Shown here: in pieces, positions 1 to 10,373 of the stretch | How positions within the stretch are numbered: the first letter of the stretch is position 1 | How the letters are laid out: the number at the start of each line of letters is the position of its first letter | Origin: an uncultured Pelagibacteraceae bacterium | Lineage (GTDB): Bacteria > Pseudomonadota > Alphaproteobacteria > Pelagibacterales > Pelagibacteraceae | Reading direction: 5' to 3' | Assembly (NCBI GenBank): GCA_902571015.1 | Contig: CACGAC010000003.1 | Span: forward strand, 103,313-167,312 | Length of the DNA stretch: 64,000 nt | Translations under genes and position numbers: made by a program | Notes under the pieces: model-generated | Seen by the model: only the letters and a program-made list of their open reading frames with translations | What the model was told of the DNA's origin: nothing | The model's database searches: none

Positions 1-1413
<1,413 letters not shown>

Positions 1414-1474
1414 TTATAATTAGAAATTTTAAATAAAAATCTCAAATAAAGTATATGTATCAGGACTTATTTAA

Positions 1475-1564
1475 TGGCGGAGAGAATGGGATTCGAACCC
1501 ATGAAAGGGTTTCCCCTTTACACGCTTTCCAAGCGTGCGCCTTCAACCACTCGGCCATCTCTCC
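1475..1564 (-). tRNA. tRNA-Ser(GGA)
   Basis: A 90-nt class II tRNA read on the minus strand. The acceptor arm GGAGAGA pairs with TCTCTCC, followed by discriminator G and an encoded CCA (1477-1475). The anticodon GGA sits in a CGCTT-GGA-AAGCG stem-loop. A long variable arm (AAAGGGGAAACCCTTT) and the T loop GTTCGAATC are present. Its 5' end faces the surface island that begins at 1635, and its 3' end faces gyrB. Confidence 0.96.
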
Positions 1565-1634
1565 TAATAATGCTAATTATTATATATCAATCTTAGCTTG
1601 AATATAATTTTTTTTTATCTAACATATTTTTTGT

Positions 1635-2444
1635 ATGGGTAGGTTTAAAATTAGAATTTTTTTAAAAAAGTTTTTTGACACTAAATTTCGAATTAATTCG
1701 AAGGATCAGTCTAGTCATAACGATTATAAAGTTGAAAAAAGAAAGTACGATCAAAAGAAATATAAGATAAAATTAGTTACTTCATATGATAAAAACTTTG
1801 AAGAAATTGGTAATAAAACCTCAGAAACCTTAAAGAATTATGCGGATAAATTTAATTATACTTTTGAAAAAATTAATCAAGTGAATTTTGAAAGACCATA
1901 TGCTTGGAATAAAATACAAATTTTATTGAACGAAATGAAAAATTCAAATTTTGATTATATCTTGTGGGTTGATGCAGATGCATATTTTAATAGATATGAT
2001 ATTGATATAGCAGACGAAATTGATGAAAATAAACACATTTATTTAGTAAAGCACTATTGCGAGGTTCATAAAGGATCTTATTACGATAATACTAAACTGG
2101 CTATTTTGAGAATAAATACTGGCGTATTGTTAATGAAATGCTGCTTACATAACGAAAAATTTCTTAAAGAAGTTTGGAGAAAAGAAGAATATATTAACCA
2201 TGATTGGTGGGAACAAGCTGCGATCATGGATATCTTGGGTTTTAAGTCGGAATTGAATGGAAATTTAAATGATAACAAAGGTGATAGTTTTTATTTAGAA
2301 AATTTGAAATTTTTATCAAATAAATGGAATTCAATACCTTCAAACTATGATCTAAGTATGGAAAAACAAAATCCATGTATAATTCATTTAGCCGGTATGA
2401 CAAAAGAAAATAGAGTCAATTATTTAAAGAGAAATTTAAAGTAA
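1635..2444 (+). CDS. galactosyltransferase-like glycosyltransferase (GT34/GMA12-MNN10 type)
   Basis: A 269-aa soluble protein, probably a retaining nucleotide-sugar glycosyltransferase acting on surface glycan. After a basic, low-complexity N-terminus (1-50) a GT-A fold is suggested by KLVTSYDKNF, an FDYILWVDADAYF segment near residue 110 with the metal-binding DxD (DAD), INTGVLLMK near 157, WWEQAAIMD near 192 and a late HLAGM. This order (DxD, NTG, WxEQ, H-GM) is that of GMA12/MNN10-like enzymes. The acceptor cannot be deduced. It is the first gene of the island after tRNA-Ser. Its 3' end overlaps the convergent acyltransferase by 9 bases. Confidence 0.75.
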   Translation: MGRFKIRIFLKKFFDTKFRINSKDQSSHNDYKVEKRKYDQKKYKIKLVTSYDKNFEEIGNKTSETLKNYADKFNYTFEKINQVNFERPYAWNKIQILLNEMKNSNFDYILWVDADAYFNRYDIDIADEIDENKHIYLVKHYCEVHKGSYYDNTKLAILRINTGVLLMKCCLHNEKFLKEVWRKEEYINHDWWEQAAIMDILGFKSELNGNLNDNKGDSFYLENLKFLSNKWNSIPSNYDLSMEKQNPCIIHLAGMTKENRVNYLKRNLK

Positions 2445-4325
2445 TTTAAGTTTTTCTAAAAATTTATAAAAACTATTTACCAATAATTCTGAGCCTTCTT
2501 TAGTTAAGTGTCCATCATCTCTGTGGGTGATCAAATCATTTTTTAAATTGTATGAATAACAAATTTTAGTTGGACAAATTTCATCATAGGGTAAATAAAA
2601 ATTTATCTCTCTTTTTCTTTCTTTTATTTTATCATTTATATTATTATATAATTGTTGGATTTTTCTATTTTTTTTATCTATTTTCGAATCATAAAAACAA
2701 TTTTTTTGTTTGATCAGACATTTTAGGGGTTCCTGTTTTTTTTGTAAGTTTGGAATAGGTCCAATAATAAGACCAGAAACATTTTTTTTCATTTTGTCAA
2801 TATTATCAAAAAAGAAGTTCATATGTTTATCACTACTTACGTTTGTAACAAAAATTATTTTTTTATATTTTGTTGAGACGTTAGATATAAGATCAGCCAC
2901 ACTACTATTACTCAATGAAACATTATGTAAATAGTAAAAATTTATTTTTTTACCCAACTTATCAAACATTGGAATAAAATGAGCTGTATGGCTATTACCA
3001 ATAATAAAGAACAAATTTTCATTATCATTACTATTTAAACATTCAGATCGTAATCCATCATTATTAGTATTGAAAATTTTAGAATTTTGAGTGCAGTATT
3101 TATATATAGGAAAATCATTAATAGAAAATTTATAAAAAACCGTTCTTTCAGAAAAATTGGATTTGTGCTCAAGATAATTTACTTCATTTAAAATTTTTTT
3201 TGAATTTAATTTGATGCTATTAAGGATAGTTTGCTCATTTTTTGATATAATAAACATAAAAATAAAACAGAAAAACATTAATAAAATAATACTAGGAAAC
3301 TTTTTGCCCAGTTTAAAATTGAAATGTCGAAATTTATTTTCAATGTAAAGATATGAAAAATTTGAAATAAGAATTGTTAACAAAAAAGTTACTGGTAACC
3401 TAAAAAAACTGTCATCATAATATAAATCATAAAAATATATTATGGGAAGATGCCAAAGATAAAAAGAATAGGAAATATTCCCCAAAATTAAAGCACTATT
3501 TCCTATTAAATTATTTTTATAAAAGTATGTATCTTTACAAAAAAATAACATCATAGATGAAAAAATAGTTATTAATAAAACTTTCTGAAAATTATCAAAA
3601 GAATTTCCACTTAGTGAAATTGAAATAATTATTAGTATTAAAAGATAAGATAAATATCTATTTTTATAGTTAAATTTTAATGAAATAAAAAAGATTACAC
3701 TACCAAATAAAAATTGCCAGAATCTAAAAAGTGGAGAATAAAAAACTAATTTTAATTCATCTCGATTTAAAAAGGTAAAAATAATTCCTATAAAAATTAA
3801 TAGAATAAAAAAATAAAAGATAAATTTTAGATTATTTTTTGAAATATTAATTAAAATCAAAAAACAAATTGGAAATATAATATAAAATTGTTCCTCTACA
3901 CCTAATGACCAGGTATGATTAAGTGGATCTTCAAAAATCGTATCAAAGTAATCCCTCTTAGAAAAAAGATAAAAAAAATTTGATAAGCCTATAAAAGCGA
4001 AAAGCAAAGTATACAATCTGTTCAAAAAGTACTCTAAAGGAGATAAAATAATAATTACAATAAATGTGGTAAGTAAGAATACTACTAGAACAGGATAAAT
4101 TCTTTTAAATCTTTTAATAAAAAAATTTTTTAAAGATATAGTATTATTAATTTTAAAATCTTCATAAAGCCTTAATGTTATGACATATCCAGAGATTACA
4201 AAAAAAATATCTACTCCTAAATATCCATTTTTAAATATTTCAAATTTTAAATGATAAAAAAATACTAATAATACAGAAAGTGCTCTTAAGTATTGTATAT
4301 AATAAATTTGATTGGTTTTATACAT
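2436..4325 (-). CDS. acyltransferase-3 family protein with C-terminal SGNH domain (OafA-like)
   Basis: A 629-aa membrane O-acyltransferase, likely O-acetylating a surface polysaccharide. Residues 1-345 form the acyltransferase-3 domain: YIQYLRALSVLLVFFYHLKF with its conserved R and H, DIFFVISGYVI, an HTWSLGVEEQFY motif and about ten hydrophobic helices. Residues about 385-629 form a periplasmic SGNH-like domain: the serine motif reads IIGNSHTAHF and the late motif DDGHLTKEGSELL supplies the Asp-x-x-His pair. Two-domain proteins of this kind (OafA, OatA) move an acetyl group across the membrane in the first domain and transfer it in the second. ATG start at 4325; divergent from the methyltransferase to its right. 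Confidence 0.88.
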   Translation of the reverse strand: MYKTNQIYYIQYLRALSVLLVFFYHLKFEIFKNGYLGVDIFFVISGYVITLRLYEDFKINNTISLKNFFIKRFKRIYPVLVVFLLTTFIVIIILSPLEYFLNRLYTLLFAFIGLSNFFYLFSKRDYFDTIFEDPLNHTWSLGVEEQFYIIFPICFLILINISKNNLKFIFYFFILLIFIGIIFTFLNRDELKLVFYSPLFRFWQFLFGSVIFFISLKFNYKNRYLSYLLILIIISISLSGNSFDNFQKVLLITIFSSMMLFFCKDTYFYKNNLIGNSALILGNISYSFYLWHLPIIYFYDLYYDDSFFRLPVTFLLTILISNFSYLYIENKFRHFNFKLGKKFPSIILLMFFCFIFMFIISKNEQTILNSIKLNSKKILNEVNYLEHKSNFSERTVFYKFSINDFPIYKYCTQNSKIFNTNNDGLRSECLNSNDNENLFFIIGNSHTAHFIPMFDKLGKKINFYYLHNVSLSNSSVADLISNVSTKYKKIIFVTNVSSDKHMNFFFDNIDKMKKNVSGLIIGPIPNLQKKQEPLKCLIKQKNCFYDSKIDKKNRKIQQLYNNINDKIKERKREINFYLPYDEICPTKICYSYNLKNDLITHRDDGHLTKEGSELLVNSFYKFLEKLKLL

Positions 4326-4397
4326 TAGAAATGTTTATAATTAGTATATTTGGTTTTTATAATAATTCAAAACTATTTAGTTGTACATGCTAAGATT

Positions 4398-5174
4398 ATG
4401 TTAATAAAATTTTTCTCAAAGAAAAAAAAATATTCTTACGATCAAATCGTAAGTTTAAAAAAAAAACAAATTGGAACTAAAATTCATAAAATTTTTAAGG
4501 GTAAAGTTGCTAGTGGTTTATATAAAAATATGAAAATTTCTCTTAAAGAAAATTGGGGAAATGATATTGGTTCAAAGATTTTAGGTATATACGAGGAACA
4601 AATTCAGAAAATAATACATAAAATCGCTAAGGAAAGAAAAATTAATATCTTAATAAACTTCGGTGCAGCAGAGGGTTATCATCTGATTGGCCCAATAAAA
4701 AAAAAAATAATTTCATCCGGATATGGAATCGAAATCGATAAAGAAACAAAAAAAACTTTAAAAAAAAACATTGTTTTAAATAAACTTTCAAGCAAAATAA
4801 AAATCATAAATTTTGAAGATTTTAAATTGTTAAAAACAAAGATTAAAAAAAAAGATTCATCTAAAATTTTAATTCTAATTGACATTGAGGGAAATGAGTA
4901 TGATTTACTAAATAAATATAATATGAAATACTTTAAAAATAATCTTTTAATTATAGAACTTCATCAATTTATGTGTAGTTCCTCAATTAAACATAAAAAA
5001 TTTATTAAATTACTGAAAAAATTTTATAAAATTAAGGAAATTAGAAATGGCAGAAGAAATCCATATTTAAGAGAAATTGAGCACTTATCTGATGATGAAA
5101 GATGGATGATTGTTTCGGAAGGTAGGCCTAGTGAAATGACCTGGTTAATATGTTATCCTAAGACAACACTTTAA
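4398..5174 (+). CDS. FkbM-like SAM-dependent methyltransferase
   Basis: A 258-aa putative methyltransferase. The Rossmann motif I reads INFGAAEGYHLIG near residue 90, motif II is GYGIEID, and ILIDIEGNEYDLL corresponds to the DxEG motif typical of FkbM-type O-methyltransferases. LLIIELH follows. It may methylate a sugar of the surface glycan; the acceptor is unknown. An upstream in-frame TTG at 4350 would add 16 hydrophobic residues. The ATG at 4398 gives a start more like that of other soluble family members, so it was chosen. Its stop overlaps the convergent dehydrogenase-like gene by 4 bases. Confidence 0.7.
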   Translation: MLIKFFSKKKKYSYDQIVSLKKKQIGTKIHKIFKGKVASGLYKNMKISLKENWGNDIGSKILGIYEEQIQKIIHKIAKERKINILINFGAAEGYHLIGPIKKKIISSGYGIEIDKETKKTLKKNIVLNKLSSKIKIINFEDFKLLKTKIKKKDSSKILILIDIEGNEYDLLNKYNMKYFKNNLLIIELHQFMCSSSIKHKKFIKLLKKFYKIKEIRNGRRNPYLREIEHLSDDERWMIVSEGRPSEMTWLICYPKTTL

Positions 5175-6454
5175 TCAACATTTAGGACCCCTATTTCACC
5201 TTCCTCCTCAAATGCAAAAATAATACTTCTAATTTCCTCTATAAACTTAATATCTCTTATTCTGTTTCCTATATAAATTTTTTCAATAAAAATTATTTTA
5301 TCATACTCCTCATCAAATTTTATTCTAAAAATATTTCTTCCATATAACGATGTAAGAATATAATTATCTTCAAATTTATTTGAGAAATTATTTGATAGTC
5401 TTATAATCTCAGAAATACCTATTGACGGGACAAACGCATAAATTGGTTCTTGAAATCCATGTTTTTTATGATTTTTTAAATAAACATTTTTATCTTTATT
5501 TCCCGAGTATCTCTCACCGTAAGAAGCTAATGGCCAACCATAATTTTTACCTTTTGATATGTTATTTATTTCGTCACCGCCTCTAGGCCCATGTTCTGTT
5601 GCTAATATGACCTCTTTATCACTGTACAGACCCTGTATATTTCTATGTCCTTTCGAATAAAATGAGTATGTAAAATCCTTTAGATTCAGAGAAATGATTT
5701 TTCCAAAAATTGATTCGTCACTCTGTGGTCTATTAGTTATTTTATCGGGGGTTTGGTTCGTTGTTGAGAATAATAAATTGTTTTCATCGTCTTTTTTATT
5801 TAAAACCATTCTACCTGCTTGTATATAGTCTCCACACTCATCAGCGGAAAATATATTTTTAAATTCAAATTCTGTGAAGTTTTTTATTTTTGACATTGCT
5901 ACATTCATTGTCTCACAAGTTTTGTCTCCCCCAATATATGAAACAAAAAAATAATTGCCTTCAACCAAAGTATCTAAAACTTTTGAAGTTACTAAGTTAT
6001 TTTTTATCTTGTTAAGATTAATTTCTTCAGCTTGAGAATTAGATAGAAAATTAAGATCAAATTCATATGTCCCACCCAAGTAATCAGTTAATAAAATTTT
6101 TTCATTAAATTGATCGAAGAAAAACGATTTAAACCTATGCTTATATCCACCTAGCTTTTTTTTATTACTATGGTTCAATATGAATTCTTCAGGAAAAACT
6201 AGTTTTTTTGATTTAAGATTAAGTTTAATAAACTGAGTGTCAGGTAAGAATTTAAAATTATAATCATTTTTGAGATTCTCGATAACTGAGGTTTCTTTAA
6301 ACAAATTTTCCCTGAACTCAATTTGTAAATTGGGATATTTTTCAAAAATCTTAGTTTGAATTTTAAATATATCATTAGTGAAAAAAAATTTAGATCCCAA
6401 AAATAATATAATCAGTGAGACAAGTATTAATATAAATCTTATATTTTTTTTCAT
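5171..6454 (-). CDS. glucose/sorbosone dehydrogenase-like beta-propeller protein, membrane-anchored
   Basis: A 427-aa protein with an N-terminal membrane anchor (about residues 5-25, FILILVSLIILFLGS). The second half carries the signature of soluble PQQ-type aldose dehydrogenases: GKIISLNL, GHRNIQGL, an ATEHGPRGGDEIN run and GKNYGWPLASYG. Those enzymes oxidise sugars in the periplasm. The family's N-H-N-G-G block, which holds the general-base histidine before the GKI element, seems replaced by a sequence reading YIQAGRMV, so PQQ-dependent catalysis is uncertain. It may be a structural or divergent propeller. It sits among glycosyltransferases and diverges from the gene at 6551. Confidence 0.7.
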   Translation of the reverse strand: MKKNIRFILILVSLIILFLGSKFFFTNDIFKIQTKIFEKYPNLQIEFRENLFKETSVIENLKNDYNFKFLPDTQFIKLNLKSKKLVFPEEFILNHSNKKKLGGYKHRFKSFFFDQFNEKILLTDYLGGTYEFDLNFLSNSQAEEINLNKIKNNLVTSKVLDTLVEGNYFFVSYIGGDKTCETMNVAMSKIKNFTEFEFKNIFSADECGDYIQAGRMVLNKKDDENNLLFSTTNQTPDKITNRPQSDESIFGKIISLNLKDFTYSFYSKGHRNIQGLYSDKEVILATEHGPRGGDEINNISKGKNYGWPLASYGERYSGNKDKNVYLKNHKKHGFQEPIYAFVPSIGISEIIRLSNNFSNKFEDNYILTSLYGRNIFRIKFDEEYDKIIFIEKIYIGNRIRDIKFIEEIRSIIFAFEEEGEIGVLNVD

Positions 6455-6550
6455 AAATTATGATTTTAATTGTTACCTTTGAAGTTATCTTCTAATATAA
6501 TTTTATAACATTTTAAATATATTTTATCTATAAAAACTAATAACTTTTAT

Positions 6551-7519
6551 ATGAGAACAAAATTAAAAAAAGATAATTTTCAGAAACTCAATATATTTCA
6601 AGTAACACTTCGTGGAAATATTCCTACCATAAAAAATAATATTATAATGTTTGAAAAATATTATCCTAACTTTAGATTATTTATAATTTGTCCTAAAAAA
6701 GATGTTGATTTTTTTAAAAGACACATCAATTTCAAGAATTGCAAAATAATTAATGAGGAAAATGTTCTACCTTTAAAAAAGTTTATCTATATCGCTAATA
6801 AATATTTTTTAAAAAATAACTATTACAGAAAAATTCAATCTAGGCTTAGTTGGTATTATCAACAAATTTTGAAAATTTCATTTATGATAGACTTTGTCTC
6901 TAAAGAACAGGAGCCATTATTAATGTGGGATGCAGATGCAATTTTACTAAAAAGGTTTGATTTTTTTAATCATGGAAAAACTATTAAGTATGGTACTACA
7001 TTTGAGTTTCATCGTGCTTATTTTGAAACTAATAAAAAAATATTAAAAGAATTACCAAAATACTTTATTGCTATGACGAATCAATTTATTGGCCTTACAC
7101 CATTAGAAAATGAATTTTTGATAAAAAAACTAAAAAAAATTAAAAAAAGAGAGAGACCAACACCCCTGTGGATTTCACACATCGTTTCATGGGCAATTTC
7201 TGCTTCTCATAAAAATTTTAATGGATCAATGTTTTCTGAGCAAGAATTAATTGGGCAATCTAATTTATTATATTCTTATGAGAAACAAAAATTAATACAT
7301 GGTCTTAGAATAGGTTTGAACGGAACACTAACTAATTTACAAAAAAAAATTTCTATTTTTTTTGGATACAATTATGTAAGCTATGAATACTCACATCCAA
7401 ATATTAACAATAGAAATATGCTCAATAGACATCAATCTTGGTTTTCATTTATTAAAATAATTTTAAATAAAACTTCAAATAAAATTTTTAGAGGCATTAA
7501 ACATTTTTTAAATTTTTAA
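6551..7519 (+). CDS. glycosyltransferase-like protein (DUF6492-type)
   Basis: A 322-aa protein that looks like a GT-A glycosyltransferase. Supporting features are the opening VTLRGNIPTIKNNI and FRLFIICPKKD, a WYYQQILKISF helix, then LLMWDADAILLKRF with the DxD metal motif near residue 128. A later FIGLTPLENEF segment and a W-x-S-x-x-(V) stretch followed by FSEQELIG (residue 220-235) also match. This layout resembles the DUF6492 family of surface polysaccharide loci. The substrate is unknown. The stop directly abuts the convergent gene that ends at 7520, with no spacer. Confidence 0.65.
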   Translation: MRTKLKKDNFQKLNIFQVTLRGNIPTIKNNIIMFEKYYPNFRLFIICPKKDVDFFKRHINFKNCKIINEENVLPLKKFIYIANKYFLKNNYYRKIQSRLSWYYQQILKISFMIDFVSKEQEPLLMWDADAILLKRFDFFNHGKTIKYGTTFEFHRAYFETNKKILKELPKYFIAMTNQFIGLTPLENEFLIKKLKKIKKRERPTPLWISHIVSWAISASHKNFNGSMFSEQELIGQSNLLYSYEKQKLIHGLRIGLNGTLTNLQKKISIFFGYNYVSYEYSHPNINNRNMLNRHQSWFSFIKIILNKTSNKIFRGIKHFLNF

Positions 7520-8350
7520 TTATTTTTTAGTAATTATTTTTTTGTTATATTCTTTATTAAAATCATAATAACCCCAATCACATACTGTATTACGAGTATA
7601 TTTTTTAAACCAAAAAGGGAGATACCTCTCAGCTAGATAAGCATATAATCTTTCTTGATCATAACCCTTAAGTTTTTTAGTGCCAAAAACTTTTTCACAT
7701 CTAAAAAGCCATTGAAACAAATCTTTAAACCACTTATCCAAAATTTTTTTTTTGGATATAAACATTATGTTAGGATTAAACTCAGTATTATTTTGAACAT
7801 ATCTACGAAATTCATTTCTATCTTTTATTGATAATTCATTAATCGCTTTATCCAAAACACCATAGCCATGGTGCATATCAAAATGCAATTTAATATTATG
7901 TTTTCCTTTATTTATAAAAACACTTGGATCAACTAGGATATTTTTCCATCCTCTCTTAATTAATTTCATCTTTTTATGACCCATTACACTTATAGGTTTG
8001 CACAAGACACTGTCAAATTTATTCCAAGAGTTTTTAGGTTTTTTCAATATAAGTTTTTTTAATAACTTATAAGAAGTTATCTTTTTTTTCTTGATCAACC
8101 AAAATCTTCTCTTCTGGCAAAATCCAATCCATTTGTTTTGATTATAATTTTTTAATTTATTTTTCCAGAACCAATAATGAAAAGTAAGTTCTGAGTAATT
8201 TTTTTCTTTATGTTGAATTTTTTTACCTTTTAAGCATGTTATATATTTTTTTGAAAAAGTGTTTTTGCCTACACCAACAAGAGTCACATTAAGAGTCTCA
8301 AGTTTCTTTTGTGGTATATTTGTGACACAGAATATCTCAATTTTGGACAT
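7520..8350 (-). CDS. DUF4422-type glycosyltransferase
   Basis: A 276-aa protein likely to transfer a sugar during capsule or O-antigen synthesis. Recognised features are an early LTFHYWFWKN with NKWIGFCQKRRFW (in DUF4422 proteins this region reads Y-x-G-x-x-x-Y-R-R-Y), a HFDMHHGYGVLDKA segment, and the C-terminal signature CEKVFGTK...GYDQERLYAYLAERYLPFW. The E-R-L-x-x-x-L-x-E-R run is the strongest family mark. No signal peptide or membrane helix. Head-to-head with the GT17 gene at 8395 across a 44-bp AT-rich gap that must hold both promoters. Confidence 0.7.
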   Translation of the reverse strand: MSKIEIFCVTNIPQKKLETLNVTLVGVGKNTFSKKYITCLKGKKIQHKEKNYSELTFHYWFWKNKLKNYNQNKWIGFCQKRRFWLIKKKKITSYKLLKKLILKKPKNSWNKFDSVLCKPISVMGHKKMKLIKRGWKNILVDPSVFINKGKHNIKLHFDMHHGYGVLDKAINELSIKDRNEFRRYVQNNTEFNPNIMFISKKKILDKWFKDLFQWLFRCEKVFGTKKLKGYDQERLYAYLAERYLPFWFKKYTRNTVCDWGYYDFNKEYNKKIITKK

Positions 8351-8394
8351 TTATTATTTAATATTTTGTAACTAATCATTATAATATTATATCT

Positions 8395-9225
8395 TTGATG
8401 AAAAATAAAATTTATGACTGCACCACATTTTATCAAGGAAATTTACTCTTTGAAACAAGATATAAAATTCTAAAAGATCATGTAGATTATTTTGTAGTAT
8501 GTGAGGCAAACAAAGATCATGTAGGGAAAAAAAAAGCGTTTAACTTTAACAAAAGTTTTTTAAAAAAATATTCCAAAAAACTTATCTACATAAAGGTAAA
8601 TGATTTACCAAATATTAGATTAAAGGGGAAAAAAGATTATGGAATTTTAAGAGTCCAAATGGAAAATATTTTTAAAGGTATAAAAAATGCAAACGATGAC
8701 GATTTAATAATATTTTCTGATGAAGATGAAATTCCAAATCCAAAAAGTATTAAAAATTTTAAGAAAGAAAAATTCAAATTTGGAATTTTTCTACAAAATA
8801 TGTACTACTTTAGATTAAATATACAAAATTTTGATGAAGGAAAAGGTAATTGGCCAGGTTCTAGAATATGTAAAAAAAAATATCTTAAATCATTTTTCAA
8901 ATTAAGACTTTTAAAAACTAAAAATATTGATTATCCATTTTGGAGATTTGATAAAGAAAAAAACATACAACTAATAAAAAAAGGGGGTTGGCATTTTACG
9001 TACTTAATGTCACCTAAAGATATATCTAAAAAAATAAAAAGTATGTCCCATACAGAATTTAATAAGAAAAATTTTACTAATATAAAAAATATTAAAAAAA
9101 AAATATCTAATTTAAAGGATCCATTTGACAGAAATTTTAATCTTAAAAAAGTTTCAATTGATCAAACTTATCCATCATATATAAGAAATAATTTAAACTT
9201 ATTTAAAAAATGGATTTTAAAATGA
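8395..9225 (+). CDS. GT17-family glycosyltransferase
   Basis: A 276-aa homologue of the beta-1,4-N-acetylglucosaminyltransferase (GT17) family. The N-terminus IYDCTTFYQGNLLFETRYKIL is diagnostic, followed by VDYFVVCEANKDHVGKKK, then DDDLIIFSDEDEIPNP with the acidic metal site. GGWHFTYLMSPKDISKKIKSMSHTEFN is the conserved late block. In bacteria these enzymes occur in surface glycan loci, and the donor could be UDP-GlcNAc or another UDP sugar. It starts a three-gene run: its TGA overlaps the ATG of the aminotransferase gene (ATGA), implying translational coupling. Confidence 0.85.
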   Translation: MMKNKIYDCTTFYQGNLLFETRYKILKDHVDYFVVCEANKDHVGKKKAFNFNKSFLKKYSKKLIYIKVNDLPNIRLKGKKDYGILRVQMENIFKGIKNANDDDLIIFSDEDEIPNPKSIKNFKKEKFKFGIFLQNMYYFRLNIQNFDEGKGNWPGSRICKKKYLKSFFKLRLLKTKNIDYPFWRFDKEKNIQLIKKGGWHFTYLMSPKDISKKIKSMSHTEFNKKNFTNIKNIKKKISNLKDPFDRNFNLKKVSIDQTYPSYIRNNLNLFKKWILK

Positions 9226-10373
9226 TTCCTGTCTCTAATCCATACATAGACATTAAAGATTTGAGATATTTTAAAAAATTATTTAAAAGCAAAATATTAA
9301 CTGATGGTTTCTTTCAAAAAAAATGTGAAGAAATTATTAAAAAGAAAATCTCCTCAAAATTTGTTGCTTTAACTCATAGTTGCACTGGTGCTTTAGAAAT
9401 CTCAACTTTATTAATTAATTTAAAAAAAGGTGATGAGGTTATCATACCTTCATATGGTTTTGTTTCTATTGCTAATGCTATAGTAATGAGGGGTGCCAAA
9501 CCTATTTTTGCTGAAATAGATCCGCAAACTCTAAATATCTCCCATGATGATATTATTAAAAAGATTAACAAAAAAACTAAAGCAGTTTACGTGATACATT
9601 ACGCAGGGAATGCATGTGATATCTATAGGATAAAGAAACATCTGAAAAAAAAGAACATCTATTTAATAGAAGATGCCGCTCACTCTTTTTTATCACAAAG
9701 CAGAAATAAATATCTTGGCACAATTGGAGATATTGGTGTGTTTAGTTTTCATGAAACAAAAAATTTAGTTAGCGGACAAGGTGGTTGTATTTCAATTAAT
9801 AATCCGAAACTAAAAAAAAGGGTAAATTTTATTTTGGATAAAGGCACTGATAGATACAATTTTATTAGAAATTACAAAAAAAAGCTAATCTCAAGCAAAG
9901 TTAGAAAATATTACAGTTGGGTAGATTATGGCTCTGAGTATCGTGCAAGTGAATTAACTAGTGCATTATTGTATTCTCAATTGTTAAAAGTAAATGAAAT
10001 TCAGAAAAAACGTGAGCAAATTTGGAAAAAATTTAAAAATTGTATACTTAATATTGAAAATAAAGATTTTTATATAATTGAACCGTTAGTAAATACTAAA
10101 AGCTCATATCACTTATTCGTAATTATATTTAAAGATCAAAAAAAATCTCAAAAATTCATTGATTTTATGCAAAAAAATTTAATTGCTGCTACTTTTCATT
10201 ATGTGCCTCTTCATAAATCTAAAATGGCCAGAAAAATAAGTAAGCAAAAATTATCAGTTACTGAAAAAATTTTCAGGAGAGTTGTTAGACTTCCACTTTA
10301 TCCTGACATGAAATTAAAAGACCAAAAAAAAATAATGAATAAAATTAAAGAATTCTGTCATGGACAATATTAA
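9222..10373 (+). CDS. DegT/DnrJ/EryC1-family sugar aminotransferase, RffA/WecE-like
   Basis: A 383-aa PLP enzyme closest in pattern to dTDP-4-amino-4,6-dideoxygalactose transaminase (RffA/WecE), which aminates a 4-keto-6-deoxyhexose. Marks: THSCTGALEIS, GDEVIIPSYGFVSIANA, HYAGNACD, EDAAHS and FSFHETKNLVSGQGG containing the PLP lysine of the family. A late FHYVPLH segment and RLPLYPD also match. The ATG at 9222 was chosen over 9210 because it forms an ATGA overlap with the GT17 stop and gives the usual MIP(V/F) N-terminus. No dTDP-glucose synthase or dehydratase gene is in the window, so the substrate must be made elsewhere. Confidence 0.88.
   Translation: MIPVSNPYIDIKDLRYFKKLFKSKILTDGFFQKKCEEIIKKKISSKFVALTHSCTGALEISTLLINLKKGDEVIIPSYGFVSIANAIVMRGAKPIFAEIDPQTLNISHDDIIKKINKKTKAVYVIHYAGNACDIYRIKKHLKKKNIYLIEDAAHSFLSQSRNKYLGTIGDIGVFSFHETKNLVSGQGGCISINNPKLKKRVNFILDKGTDRYNFIRNYKKKLISSKVRKYYSWVDYGSEYRASELTSALLYSQLLKVNEIQKKREQIWKKFKNCILNIENKDFYIIEPLVNTKSSYHLFVIIFKDQKKSQKFIDFMQKNLIAATFHYVPLHKSKMARKISKQKLSVTEKIFRRVVRLPLYPDMKLKDQKKIMNKIKEFCHGQY

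Noticed and set aside
1475..1634. tRNA-Ser as attachment site for the island
   Set aside because: The island lies on the 5' side of the tRNA and no duplicate of its 3' end was seen near 11800.
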